From: Thamnaconus septentrionalis | Taxonomy: Eukaryota; Chordata; Actinopteri; Tetraodontiformes; Monacanthidae | Length of the DNA stretch: 64,000 nucleotides | Assembly (NCBI GenBank): GCA_009823395.1 | Contig: CM020519.1 | Coordinates: 2,422,501-2,486,500, forward strand | Direction: 5' to 3' | In this document: in pieces, positions 53,396 to 64,000 of the stretch | Numbering within the stretch: the first letter of the stretch is position 1 | How the letters are laid out: each line of letters begins with the position of its first letter | Program-made: the position numbers and the translations under genes | Notes under the pieces: generated by a model | Told to the model about the DNA's origin: nothing | Database searches by the model: none | What the model saw: only the letters and a program-made list of their open reading frames with translations

Positions 53396-54724
53396 CAGTC
53401 AGGAAGGCAGTGCTGCGAACACTGCAGCTGCTCTCGGTGGACGGGACAGATGAGGAGAGAGGCTGAGGCTCACCACCTCCCCACTCACTGCCTTCCTCAG
53501 TGGCGGACGTGTCGTGGGCTCTGCATGGCACACAAGCACGTCAGCGCTGATTTTGGACATTAATAGGATTTTAAAGATTCCAAATCCATATTTTAAATTC
53601 CTTTTATTCAGAAACTACGGAATGGCATCCATAAGTCACTGAGTCGTTTATTTCTATAGGTTATTATCAGATTATTATTGTGAGAAAGCATTGGAACACA
53701 GCCACAAATCAAGAAGTTTCCCTAAAATAAATTATAGCTTTTTTTTATTTGCTGTGAAATAATTCACAGAATGGAAGAATTAATTTGCTCGAAAATAAAT
53801 TAGCAATTAAAATGCTAGCCCACAGAAAAATAAATCAAAATAAACTGAAAATAACCTGAAATTATTTCATAACTAAGTATAGTGCACAAATTGCAATTAG
53901 ACTGCAATTAAAATTTGCACTCTAGGTGCAGGGGGAAGAGGGAGACTTGCTTTTTCCTGAGAAGTAACAAGTAAAGGATGGATTATGAATCTGTTTCTAA
54001 TTTAAAATTTCATTGAAATTAAAAACATCTGATCACAAAGATTTCAGTTCAAAGGCCAAATCAATCTGCTGACATCAAGGTCCCAGTGAGGCTTTCATAG
54101 GCCGAGTAAAGTGGTTGAATTTGTAGCCTCACAAGAAGCATAATGGCCTTTAAAATGACTGTAAATACAGTCAGGCCCTCTGCAGAGTGCTCGCCAGTGC
54201 TGCCTTTACATACCAGTTGGAAAGATGTCGCTTTACACACCGCACACTTATGTCCATTTGAGTATCGTCTTTGAAGACAAGACAATGTTTGAATTAGTTG
54301 CAGTTAATGCAAAAAAAAAAAAAAAATGCAAGTATGGAAAACATTAAACAGGTGTTTTTGAATAATATACCGGTTTAATGTATGATAAATATATAAATCA
54401 TTGTATTTTATTCGTTTTTTTTAATAAAGACTTTATTGGTAAAAATTCAATGTTGTTGTGTCTTTAAAAATTATCACTCAAAATAATATTTTGATTATTA
54501 AAGAACTGCGGAGGTCGGTCGTAAAACACCACTAATATGTTGCAATAATCAATGTAGTCATTTTGTATGTAAGTTATTCAACAAAGAGTTTTTTTTTCAT
54601 TCGGTGTCTTAAAACTGGTCAGATTTCACGCCATAAATAAAATCTCATAACAAAATATCGACCAAGTTCATCCGCAATCCACAAACTTGCTCTCTTTCTC
54701 GACGGCCACGAACGCAACGGCAGT
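53396..54724. other. Head-to-head spacer between the zinc transporter and uckl1
   Basis: AT-rich sequence with no supported gene between about 53560 and 54650; CG-rich at both ends where the two promoters are expected. Confidence 0.55.
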
Positions 54725-54743
54725 TGACGTCGCTCTGACGTCA
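54725..54743 (+). promoter_or_regulatory. uckl1: Pair of CRE-like sites in the uckl1 promoter
   Basis: TGACGTC at 54725-54731 and a full palindromic TGACGTCA at 54736-54743, 60 to 80 bases before the ATG at 54806. Binding by CREB/ATF factors is inferred from the motif only. Confidence 0.6.
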
Positions 54744-54805
54744 TGACGCCGCTCCGTGTTTGGTTTCCGCGCCGCGGCGACTCGAACGAACCGACAGGAC
54801 CAACC

Positions 54806-56947
54806 ATGGAAACAATACTGAGCGACGGCAAGCCGGCGAACAAAGCGCCGGCCGACGGAGACACGGAGGCGGACAGATCCATGTCGAGGTAAAGGGCGGT
54901 AAAAGCGCAGGGACTTTTTTACCCACGGCTCGACGGAGCTTCACGGAGCGGCGGCGGCGGTTTGCAGCAGCTTGCTAACGGTGCTAACCGGTGGCGGCTA
55001 GTGTGAGATACCGGCTGCCTCCGCATTGTGTTGCACTAGCGTGGCTGTTTTGTGAGCGAGCCGAGCCTGGTTGTTGTTGTCGTCGTCGTCCGCAAAACAG
55101 TTGACGGGATGGTCTAAATGTATGTCACATCTTTTACTGTAAGATTCTTACACGATGTTTGCTGCAAGTTACTGTCAAGATGTGATGTCAGGACATCCTC
55201 GCCTGTTGTTCCCCACTGATCCTCTTAACGGTTTTCCAAAAAAAAAGGGCGTTTAGATTAGATAAGAGATTAGATTAAATCATATTTATTTCAAACCAAA
55301 CAAAAATGATATCTCACGTATACATGACAAGAAAATCCACAGGACACCATGTATAGCGAACAGACACAACAACAAACAAGGTTTGAAAAGGGGAATGGAA
55401 GAAGCAAAGCAGCTAATATATTACAATACAATATTTCCGCCTAACGTCAAAACGTCAGTAAGTAGATTACAAATGATGCTCTGATTGGCGCGTGCTGCTC
55501 TCACAATCGTCAGTCACTGTCATACTGCTGCCGATCGTGTAGTCCAGAGCTCTTATCAAGAGCCGCCAGGAGTGAAATGGTGATTCTAAAGCACCGTTTG
55601 TCTCCCAGACTAGTCTCAAAAATGGGAATCGGCACCATTCTGAACCAGAAACAAAGAACCAATGTTTTGAAAGAGGTCCCCCGCGTGCCATATGCTGGTC
55701 TTGTCATCACGTTAGCCGGTGGCTACATGCTGGCTAGCGCCCTCTCGTTCGGCACACGTAGCACTGACGATGTGGAAGCGGTGGGGGGAGGGAGGGAGTC
55801 CGGGGTATCAGGTGCCTCGATTCCGGTGTTGCGGCGAAATGTGTAACCCGAGCGAACGCCTGCAGCATTTGATCCATGGGTACATTTTTTTTTTTTTCTT
55901 TCTTTGCGAGACACAAAGCGTTCGGGTGTTTTTAATGGGTGAAGTGAAGTCATCTATTTAAATGGCAGCCACGTGGTGGCTGGAGCACGACAGGTCACTG
56001 ATGTTTGTGGAACACCTCAAGCCGGATGTGGTGACACCTGCCTGAAGTTGTGACGTGGTGTTGTAGTCAAGACTGCACCAACTGGGACCAAGACATGATC
56101 CAGACTAGAGAGCATCAATATCTTGACTGGTCTTGGATCAAAAATCCCCAGTCTGCCCAGTCTGAGACCGAGGCCATACCCAGTAACAATGCCTCCGAGA
56201 CCGAGACCCTTTAAAGGTGGTCCGGAGACCAAGACCAGCCTCCAGTACTACAACATACTAGTTTCTCTCCGGCTTTTATACCGCGTGAATATTTTTTTTG
56301 AAACCCAGATTGGCTCACGAAATGACTCTGGACCGTGTTTGGGAAGCATCCAGCGTGGGGTTAGAGGTCAATGGAGAGACATCCACTGACCTCAGAGGCA
56401 TCATGTCCGGGGGCCAAGTGATGACAGCCTTACTCATGTGAATGTTGGCCCCTCCCACCCCCACCAGCGAGTTGCCAAGCACCCCGGGCAGCGGTGTGAT
56501 TTCCTGGGGAGTGTCGGCAAGACCCCCCGTCCTCCCCCTCAACCACACCGACAGCAGAGAGCGACTCACTGCGGGGGAGGAGCCCAGAGAGGGGCGCTCC
56601 AGTTTAATAGGGTCCCTCTCGTCTTCCCCTGCAGGACAGAGGAGTATCTGCAAGTGCACAGGTGTCTATGAGTGAGGCGTGTTTGCAGGTCTTCAGGGGG
56701 GGAAGTGGTTCATTTTCCCCTCTGTGAGAGCGGTCTCAGGATTAGATCAGTGCTGCCTGCAGATACTTCAAGATTTGAATGCCTGTAATGATGCAACGGC
56801 AACCGGGGGGGTAGGGGGGCAGCTATGAGCTCACAAGGCATTTCTGATGGCACCAGAACAATGCCACGAATGTAATCGTCAATCGATCGTTAAGGTCAAT
56901 CAGCTGATGATTAATAAATGACTCGATCGTTTGCATCCCCGGTTGGA

Positions 56948-57016
<69 letters not shown>

Positions 57017-59489
57017 GGTCTCGGCCTCCAGCGGGAGCGGAGACGATTCCCTGGACAGCATCGCCGAGCGTCTGCCCCGCTGCCCTCTGACGCCGTCCCT
57101 GTCGCCGCCCAAGCGGACCACCAGCCAGTCCAAGACGGAGCCGCCGCTGCTGAGGACCAACAAACGGACCATCTACACCGCCGGCAGGCCGCCCTGGTAC
57201 AACGTGACCGGGACCACCTTCAAAGAGGCCTTCGTGATCGGTGAGTCGCCGCTGCACGTCGGGGGGGTGATGGGGGGCAGACTGGACGCTTCGGTTCACC
57301 GTCACCTTTGTCCCCACCGGTGTCTCCAGTGTCACATCTGTCCAGCTGCTCAAGTGTTTAAATTAGCAAAAAAAAATACTTCTGCTTACCTCAGCTGTTA
57401 ATGGAGGCCACACGGGAGATGTTCTAGCACTGCAGAGCATCAAAGCTTCTTCTTCTTCTTCTTCTTCTTCTTCTTCTTCTTCTTCTTCTTCTTCTTCTTC
57501 TTCTTCTTCTTCTTCTTCTTCTCCTCTTCTTCTTCTTCTTCTTCTTCTTCTTCTTCTTCTTCTTCGTCTTCTTCCTCTTCTTCCTCCTCTTCCTCTTCTT
57601 CTTGTGGTGGCTTCTTCTGGCCTGCTCGGTCGAGTCCCGGCACGGCTGAGAGGAGAGACTACGGCCACACGTGTCTCACACCACCTGCTGATGAGGTCCG
57701 AGCAACCGGATCTCAGAGCCCTCCACCAACTCCCCCACCTCCACCACCTCCCCTTTTAGTGCCAATTAGAGGTGAGGAGCTTCAGAAAGAGAGGCTTTAG
57801 GTGGGGTGGACGGATGAATAACCGAAATGCAGGAGGCGAGGACGGAGGGCCATTGTGTCTGCGGGCACCGACAGGTCGTTTTTCGACCTCCTCGGCCTGG
57901 TTTTATTGCTGATAGAAAAGGGGGCCGTTTTATCTGCCGTAACCAAAGCGTTGGAGCGGCCAAGCCTCATTGCGGGTGACGCACGTGTGTGGGAATCGGC
58001 CTCACCGGGTTCAAAATCTTCTTCTTAATGGCTAAAAATTCACCGCCCCACCGCAGTCTTTCAATATCAGCTCCAGCTGTAATAATCAGTCCGAGGAGTC
58101 GGGGGGTGGGGGGCGCTGCGCTAACGACCTGGACCTGTCAGCTCCTCTCTTCTCTTCTCCTTCACCACCACCAGCGGCTTCTTTTTCTTCTGACAGGCTC
58201 CAGTTTCCACTGTGCTGTCGTCATCAGGGAGACCAGCGTCTCCCAGATTTTGTCTTGAACTCTCCCCCTACATATATATTTAGCTCATATGGAGCCACCA
58301 GAGCGGGAGCTGTTCTGTGAGAAACCTCATTGAGATGCTCCAGGGGGTCGAGGAGCACCTGAATGATCTCACTTTAATACATGCATGCATGCATTATTTT
58401 TTTTCTTGAACATTTATTCCTATTTCTCCTGAGAGGAGATAATTGGAAAGTCATTGAGCCGGCGTGTGGACATTTTAAAGCAGCGGCGGTGGAGGGAGGG
58501 ATGACTGTGTTTGCCGCTCTTGTCTGAAGGTCTGTGTGGAGGAAGCGCCTCTGGGAAAACCACCGTGGCCAATAAGATCATCGAGGCTCTGGACGTCCCC
58601 TGGGTGGTCCTGCTGTCCATGGACTCCTTCTACAAGGTCTACCTCTCTCTCTCTCTCTCTCTCTCTCCCTCTCACTGTGACATATTTCTGTGAAGTAAAT
58701 CCTCCTTATTGGTGACTGATTGTACACACTGGTACGAAAGCGGATTAGGGCCAGAAGAAGAAAAAAAAATATTACAGGAAGGATTTTTTTTTTCTTTTCA
58801 AGCTCTCATTTCAAGTTTTAAGTTGAAATTTCATGAATAAAATCTTGGAAATTTCGGCTTTGTTCTCAAAATTTCCATTTTAATCACGAAATTTCCACTT
58901 TAATATGGAAATTTCCACTTTATTCTCGAAGCAGTTTTATTCACGAAATTTCAACATCATTCTCGAAATTTCCACTGAATTTTAGAAATTTCGACTTTAT
59001 TCTCAAAATTTCAACTTTGATCACAAAACTTTGTTCACGAAAAAAAAAAGTATTTTTTCTCATCTTGTGTCCCTAATTCTCTTCCGTACAAAGGTGCAGT
59101 ACCACCGTACCCTCACTAGGAGGTGCAACATTTTTTCCCTCCATCTTCTCCCTAATCGGCTTCATTCACTCTCATTACACCTCCTTGACCTTGTTGTTGT
59201 GTTCAGTCGAACACTAATTACTGTATTCATTAGTGGGAGGGTTCGATCTTAAAGGGGAAATGCAGACGCTTCAGTGGTTTCTTCTGGGGTTTTTTTTTTC
59301 CCTAAAGGTCCGTATTTTGTTTTCACCAATAAGTCCCATTTTATGCCCATTATCAACATAGTACATGCGATGCCGCCTGCAATGAACATATCGCGATCTG
59401 CAGAACACAGCAGGTTTAGCCCTCTGTTTTCCAGCACCAACGAACGAGGCGTCTCGGAGGGCAGCAGAATATTTGCACAATATGGGACC

Positions 59490-59534
<45 letters not shown>

Positions 59535-60554
59535 GCGTGAGGATACAGGTGGATGGGACACAGGTGATGGAACTGGCAGCGCTGAATATTTTACAAGCAC
59601 TTGGCTCTGTTGAACCTCCTGTAGATGAGATTTTACACGCGAGCAGCTGCAACGCTCAGTGCCAGATTGATGCTGCTTTGTTTTTTTTGTTTTTTAGAGT
59701 GAAGGGCATCAGGAGATGAAAGGCTGCAAAAAAAAAAATTAGCAACGAGGTGCAAAAATACGCAACGCCATGCTGCTTAGTCAGTTCTGGAAAACATTTT
59801 CATACTTTTGCATTCAGCCATTTTGTCTTTTGTGTTTTTTAACAGATCTCAACTGCTGTTTTGTTTTGTTTTTCCCCGTCTTTGAGCTGCTGTCCCTTAA
59901 TGCCGTCGCTGCAGGTGCTGAACAAAGAGCAGCAGGAGCTGGCGGCGAGGAACGAGTACAACTTCGACCATCCGGACGCCTTCGACTTCGAGCTGCTCAT
60001 CAGCGTCCTGCGCAAGCTGAAGAAAGGGAAGAGCATCAAAGTGCCGGTTTACGACTTCACGTCTCACTGCAGGCGCAAAGAATGGGTGAGGGCTCCGCCG
60101 CAGCAGACCACACCCCCCCCAACCTGGTGTTGGCCCCGCCCCCCCTCGCTCCACCGCAGCAGACAGACAGACAGACAGACAGACAGACGCTGCAGCAAAA
60201 TTCTTTATAAAATTTTGCTGCCTTGAGCAAAATTGATAAAGAATAAATAAATATTTGAACTGTAACCCAGGTCGACGCGACAAAGCCTCAATGTATCCTT
60301 GTTAAACCTGCGTGTTTGCAGTCACAAATCACCGGCCGCCGTGCACCCCCCCCCACCACCACCACCACCACCCACCTTCCCAGGATATTGGTCATGTGAC
60401 ACGGGCTGCTAATTTGCTAATTATTAAGGATTGAGTGCGACGGCGAGAAAACTCCCGGTGAAGAATCAATCTGGCTCGGCGGCCCTCTGACGTGGCTTTA
60501 AAAGTAATTTCACGGCTGAGCGCTGCCACAGTAAAACAAACCACCAGAAACATA

Positions 60555-60587
<33 letters not shown>

Positions 60588-61598
60588 TCTTAAATCATTG
60601 TACCGGGGTTGTAATTAAGCCTGGGGCCTCCAGGTGGCGATGATCCTGGAGTGTGTTTACTTTTTCCTCGGCTCTGTGGCTGCAAAGAGAAGAGAACTGT
60701 TGTTTTCTTCTTCTTCTTCTTCTTCGTCTTCTTCTTCTGCTTCCTCCTCTCCTTCTTCTTCTGTGGTGGAGCCGCTCGCCGCCTCCTCCAACACGTTTTA
60801 CGAGCCGCTACATCATCTGCGCGCACACAACGCAGGAAATGAAGCAATCGATGGACGAGCAACGTCCATTTCTTTCGGAATTTACTTTCCGCCTCCTCTC
60901 CCGCGCCGACGCTCTCCGTCCGTCTCCCCAACCCCCACCCTCCCAACCGCCCCCTCCCACCGCCCCCCCTTCCTCTGCTCCCGGATCAATACCGGCGTGT
61001 CCAGTCCATTGACTTGGTGACTTGGGAGCGGAGCTGCCGGCGAGGAAAGTAATAGGATTGTGACACTCAGCAGCCTCTTTGTGTTTGACTGAGGCGGTGA
61101 TTAATCTCTCCATCGCCGCCGCTATGAGCGCCGTCACGCGTGAACGTGTTTCCGAAGGCGTGCGGGAGCCGTGGAGGTGCTCGTAAAAAACAAAATAATA
61201 TTAACACAGACAGATTTAACGGCCTCGTGTTCTTTAAAATCCACTTCAGACTTTGTCACTGCCTCGTTTCTTCTTCTTCTTCTTCTTCTTCTTCTTCTTC
61301 TTCTTCCTCTCCTCCTCCTCCTTCTTTTTCTTCCTCGCCTTCTTCTTCTTCCTCCTCGTCTTCTTCTTCTTCTTCCTCCTCATCTTCTCAGTATAACTTA
61401 AAAACGCACAAAAGTGGAAGAGCACTTTGACCTCCTCCTCGTCATCGCCCCCTTGCTAGCATGTGTGGAAGGTTTCAAGTTGCAAGTGTTTTTTTTTTTT
61501 TCCTGTCTCCCTCAGAAAACGGTGTACGGCGCCAACGTGGTCATCTTCGAGGGCATCCTGGCGTTCGCCAACAAGGAGCTGCTGAAGGTGAGCAGCCA

Positions 61599-61637
<39 letters not shown>

Positions 61638-62103
61638 TTTATTCATTTATTCATTTTCCTACCTGTGGTTCCTCTGCGGCGTCTGCTCTGTAAAACTCCA
61701 GACCAGTCGCTCGGCCATCACTCACCGGCTGTTTGACTGGCGCCACCTGCAGATTTCTCCACCAGAAAGTTCCCCCCCCCCTCGCTCTGTTCTCCATCTC
61801 AGACCTGATTAATGGAGAGCCGAGACAGGCTGATTAATCGAGCCATAAATCATTCCCATGTGACGTGGCTGATGGAGGGAAGTGAAGCCAGTAGGCAGTG
61901 GATTCAACAGCACTCACTCAGTTTCTCACCTTCAACCACAAGATTGCATTTAGTTTAGAAAACATCGTTATGGGTTTGTTTGTTTGTTTTACTTTGTTAG
62001 TCTAAGATTTATTTTTTGATCATTTTAATTATTTTTTTTGGCCATACGACTTGGTGCTGGAAATTGGAGCACTTTGTTCTTACTAAGTATCACCAGTGTG
62101 TCT

Positions 62104-62141
<38 letters not shown>

Positions 62142-63974
62142 GGAGAGAGCTGATAAGCTGTGTGCTCTCAGTTAATTAGCAGTTAGTTTCACTTCCTGTT
62201 GGCTGCTGTTGGCCGTGATTCACGATGCTGCAGAGACACCAGCAGGAAGCGGGGGACTCGGCAAAAGAAAAAAATAATCTGTTCCTTACACACTTTTCAT
62301 TGTGTAATTTAGATTTTCAGGAAGAATTGCCGCTTATCAATTAGTCGTTCATCGATCGATCAACTAACGATTAATGAATTAATCGATCATTTGCGTCCCT
62401 AATGTGAGCTGAGGCGTCCAGAAGGTGAGCGCTGTTTGGAGGTGGCAGGGCGCGAATGACGCACGGCTCTGGGTGGCGCTGTCTGACCTCGGGGAACAGT
62501 ACGCTCCTCCATCACCGGCCCCGACTTTACAGGTGCAGCACGCCGCCTTTTGATTGGTCAGCACGTCAGGAAGCCGACGGCTGGTTGAGGAGCTGAGTTG
62601 CAGCCGGCGCCGAGCCGGCGCCGTCAATCACCCGACAAAGTCGGCGCCCGTCGATCCCTCTCGCCGCGGTTCGGCTTCGCGCTGCGTTCCCGCCTCATCG
62701 ATCTTCCTCCTTCCTGCTTTTTTGCTGACTCGAGGTTCAGCTTAATGGGCCCTGCAGGACAGATGAGCGGCCGGGCCGAGCCGAGCCGGGCCGGGCCGGG
62801 CCAGGACGCTCTTTAAAGTGATAACTGATGTCCTCCGCTGGCGTTGACCCGCCTGCTGCCACTTCAAGCAGCGTTAAACCACTGAAGTGCTTCAAACTGC
62901 ACTCATCACCGCCCTGATCAACCTATCACCCCGCCCCCCCCCCCTCCTCCCTCCCCTCAGCTGCTGGACATGAAGGTCTTTGTGGACACAGACTCGGACA
63001 TCCGCCTGGTACGGAGGCTGAAGAGGGACATCTCCCAGCGGGGGCGGGACATCAGCGGCATCATCAAGCAGTACAACAAGTTTGTGAAGCCGGCGTTCGA
63101 GCAGTACATCGAGCCCACGGTGCAGGCGGCCGACATCGTGGTGCCCAGAGGTCAGTAGGGGGCGCCGGAGCGCTCGACGAGGTCCAAGCCAGGTTGGTAA
63201 CTTTGTTTTCTTTTTTTTTTTTTGTCTTTTCCTCCTCAATTCGACAACGTCCAGGCGGAGAAAACTTTGTGGCGCTGGATCTGATCGTGCAGCACGTGCA
63301 CAGCCAGCTGGAGAAGGTGAGGGTCCTCCTCAGCAAGCTGCTGGACTGCTCTTTCAGCCTCACTGCTTCTCTTCATTCAGGCGTTTTTTCAGATAAAGTC
63401 CCTAAATTCAAAAGCATTAGATGTTTTTTTTATATATATATTTTTTATTTTTCAAATTGATCTCAAATTATCGAGCCTAGCCCAACCGCTGCCCCCTGCT
63501 GGCTGATGTTAAAACTAAATGTTTTAATTTCTACGTGTATTGAAATAGAAATACAGAAGTGAGCGCTCTTTTATTTGCCCCCCCCACGCTGATCCTGAGA
63601 TCCGATTTCAAATTTGTCCGTCTCACCTAAAAAAATCTGTCACATTTCAGTTTCCGAGCTAATCCTGTTAGCCGAAGCTAGGCTCTCAGTCACTTCCTGT
63701 TTGTCTTAGTTCTTCTTCTGTGGTTTTTCAATGCATATTGCCGCTCTCGCAGCCTTTAGGCGTGTTAGCACTGGAGTTGCCTCACGTGTTTTTGTCTTGA
63801 AATGTGTGTAGTGTTGTGTGTCGGGGGGAATTGAATCTTTTCAAGCACACGGTCTCATTTCGCCTCCCCCTCCCCCCTCCCTCTTGTGTCTGCTGGTGTT
63901 TTTTGAATGGTGTGTTTCTCCCCCTTGTGGCCTGGATGACTGCTGTCACCATTCCAGCGTGAGATCACTGTGAG
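54806..63974 (+). CDS. uckl1: Uridine-cytidine kinase-like 1 (3' part beyond window)
   Basis: Phosphorylates uridine and cytidine in pyrimidine salvage; family members carry an N-terminal kinase domain and a C-terminal uracil phosphoribosyltransferase-like domain, the latter lying beyond this window. Exons: 54806-54888, 57032-57240, 58530-58636, 59915-60085, 61516-61587, 62961-63150, 63255-63316, 63958-63974. All phases agree (911 bases so far, 303 codons). Signatures: [13 protein letters not shown], Walker [102 protein letters not shown]. The start is in good context (ACCATGG) with CRE-like sites upstream. The last visible exon is only 17 bases (REITVR-like, matching the human RELSVR). The acceptor of exon 2 lies just after a long CT microsatellite. 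Confidence 0.95.
56085..56245. repeat. Degenerate GAGACCGAGAC-type repeat
   Basis: Short imperfect repeats of GGTC/GAGACC/GACCAAGACC around 56085-56245 in uckl1 intron 1; noncoding. Confidence 0.5.
56868..56942. mobile_element. Repeat of the ATTAATCGATTAA type (copy 2)
   Basis: Contains CAATCGATCGTTAAGG and ends CGTTTGCATCCCC. Related to the pieces at 47165 and 62330. Confidence 0.45.
56951..57014 (+). repeat. uckl1: CT dinucleotide microsatellite abutting a splice acceptor
   Basis: About 32 CT units ending 17 bases before the acceptor AG (57030-57031) of uckl1 exon 2. Confidence 0.97.
57448..57603 (+). repeat. TTC/GAA trinucleotide array
   Basis: About 150 bases of TTC units with few interruptions in uckl1 intron 2; GAA on the opposite strand. 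Confidence 0.97.
58645..58672 (+). repeat. Short CT repeat after uckl1 exon 3 donor
   Basis: CTCTCT run beginning about 10 bases into intron 3. Confidence 0.85.
58820..59045. repeat. Minisatellite with a roughly 19-20 base unit
   Basis: Degenerate tandem copies of a unit like ATTCTCGAAATTTCCACTTT (also AATCACGAAATTTC, ATTCTCAAAATTTC). About ten units in uckl1 intron 3. AAATTT at the core makes each unit partly self-complementary. Confidence 0.85.
61266..61392 (+). repeat. TTC/TCC pyrimidine array
   Basis: About 125 bases of TTC and CTC units in uckl1 intron 4. Another shorter one is at about 60706-60765, and an ATC array is at about 61598-61636. Confidence 0.93.
62330..62403. mobile_element. 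Repeat of the ATTAATCGATTAA type (copy 3)
   Basis: Contains ATCAATTAGTCGTTC and AATTAATCGATCATTTGC and ends in GTCCCTAA. It lies in uckl1 intron 5. Confidence 0.45.
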
Positions 63975-64000
63975 GTACGACTGCTGTTTTTACTTTGGTT

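Noticed and set aside
55577..55846. 89-residue plus-strand frame in uckl1 intron 1
   Set aside because: No recognised homology and no splice signals that fit the gene; may be a transposon remnant.
57363..57668. Poly-Arg and poly-Glu minus-strand frames
   Set aside because: Translation of the TTC array; not a gene.

Overview
This is a teleost fish nuclear genome window. The evidence is vertebrate split genes with short GT-AG introns, dense dinucleotide and trinucleotide microsatellites, interspersed repeats typical of fish, and recognisable fish or vertebrate orthologues. Six-frame ORFs mostly do not equal genes here, so the models below were built from exons, splice sites and intron phase.

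Layout from left to right: (1) 1-7.3 kb, minus strand: triadin (trdn), with its transmembrane exon, its short juxtamembrane exon, an unusually large (about 1.9 kb) almost purely acidic exon and two smaller acidic exons. The true first exon and the 3' part are not found or lie outside. (2) 10.9-19.9 kb, minus strand: three tandem copies (A, B and C) of a small gene family that I do not recognise by name. Each has a soluble alpha/beta-like domain split over two conserved exons, followed by a separate exon encoding a C-terminal membrane segment. Copy B is followed by four successive terminal exons, all with an acceptor, the same entry phase, a hydrophobic segment and a stop. This looks like an array of alternative membrane tails and is the most novel item in the window. 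(3) 23.4-29.3 kb, plus: znf512, intact over 15 coding exons. (4) 31.8-41.8 kb, plus: gtf3c2 (TFIIIC 110-kDa WD40 subunit), 19 coding exons. (5) 44.8-53.0 kb, minus: a vesicular zinc transporter of the SLC30A2/A3 group, eight coding exons. (6) 54.8-64 kb, plus: uckl1 (uridine-cytidine kinase-like 1), eight coding exons before the window ends.

The genes do not form a pathway: this is ordinary vertebrate gene neighbourhood. znf512, gtf3c2 and an SLC30A3-type transporter are also neighbours on human 2p23, so that block looks ancestral. uckl1 and trdn are not part of it in human. The transporter and uckl1 are head to head, about 1.8 kb apart.

Single-base phase breaks occur inside otherwise conserved exons of trdn, gtf3c2 and the zinc transporter, always in homopolymers or simple repeats, whereas znf512 and uckl1 are phase-perfect. 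I read them mainly as probable assembly indels, not as decay. Exon ends were placed by eye from splice consensus and phase and may be off by a few bases where noted.
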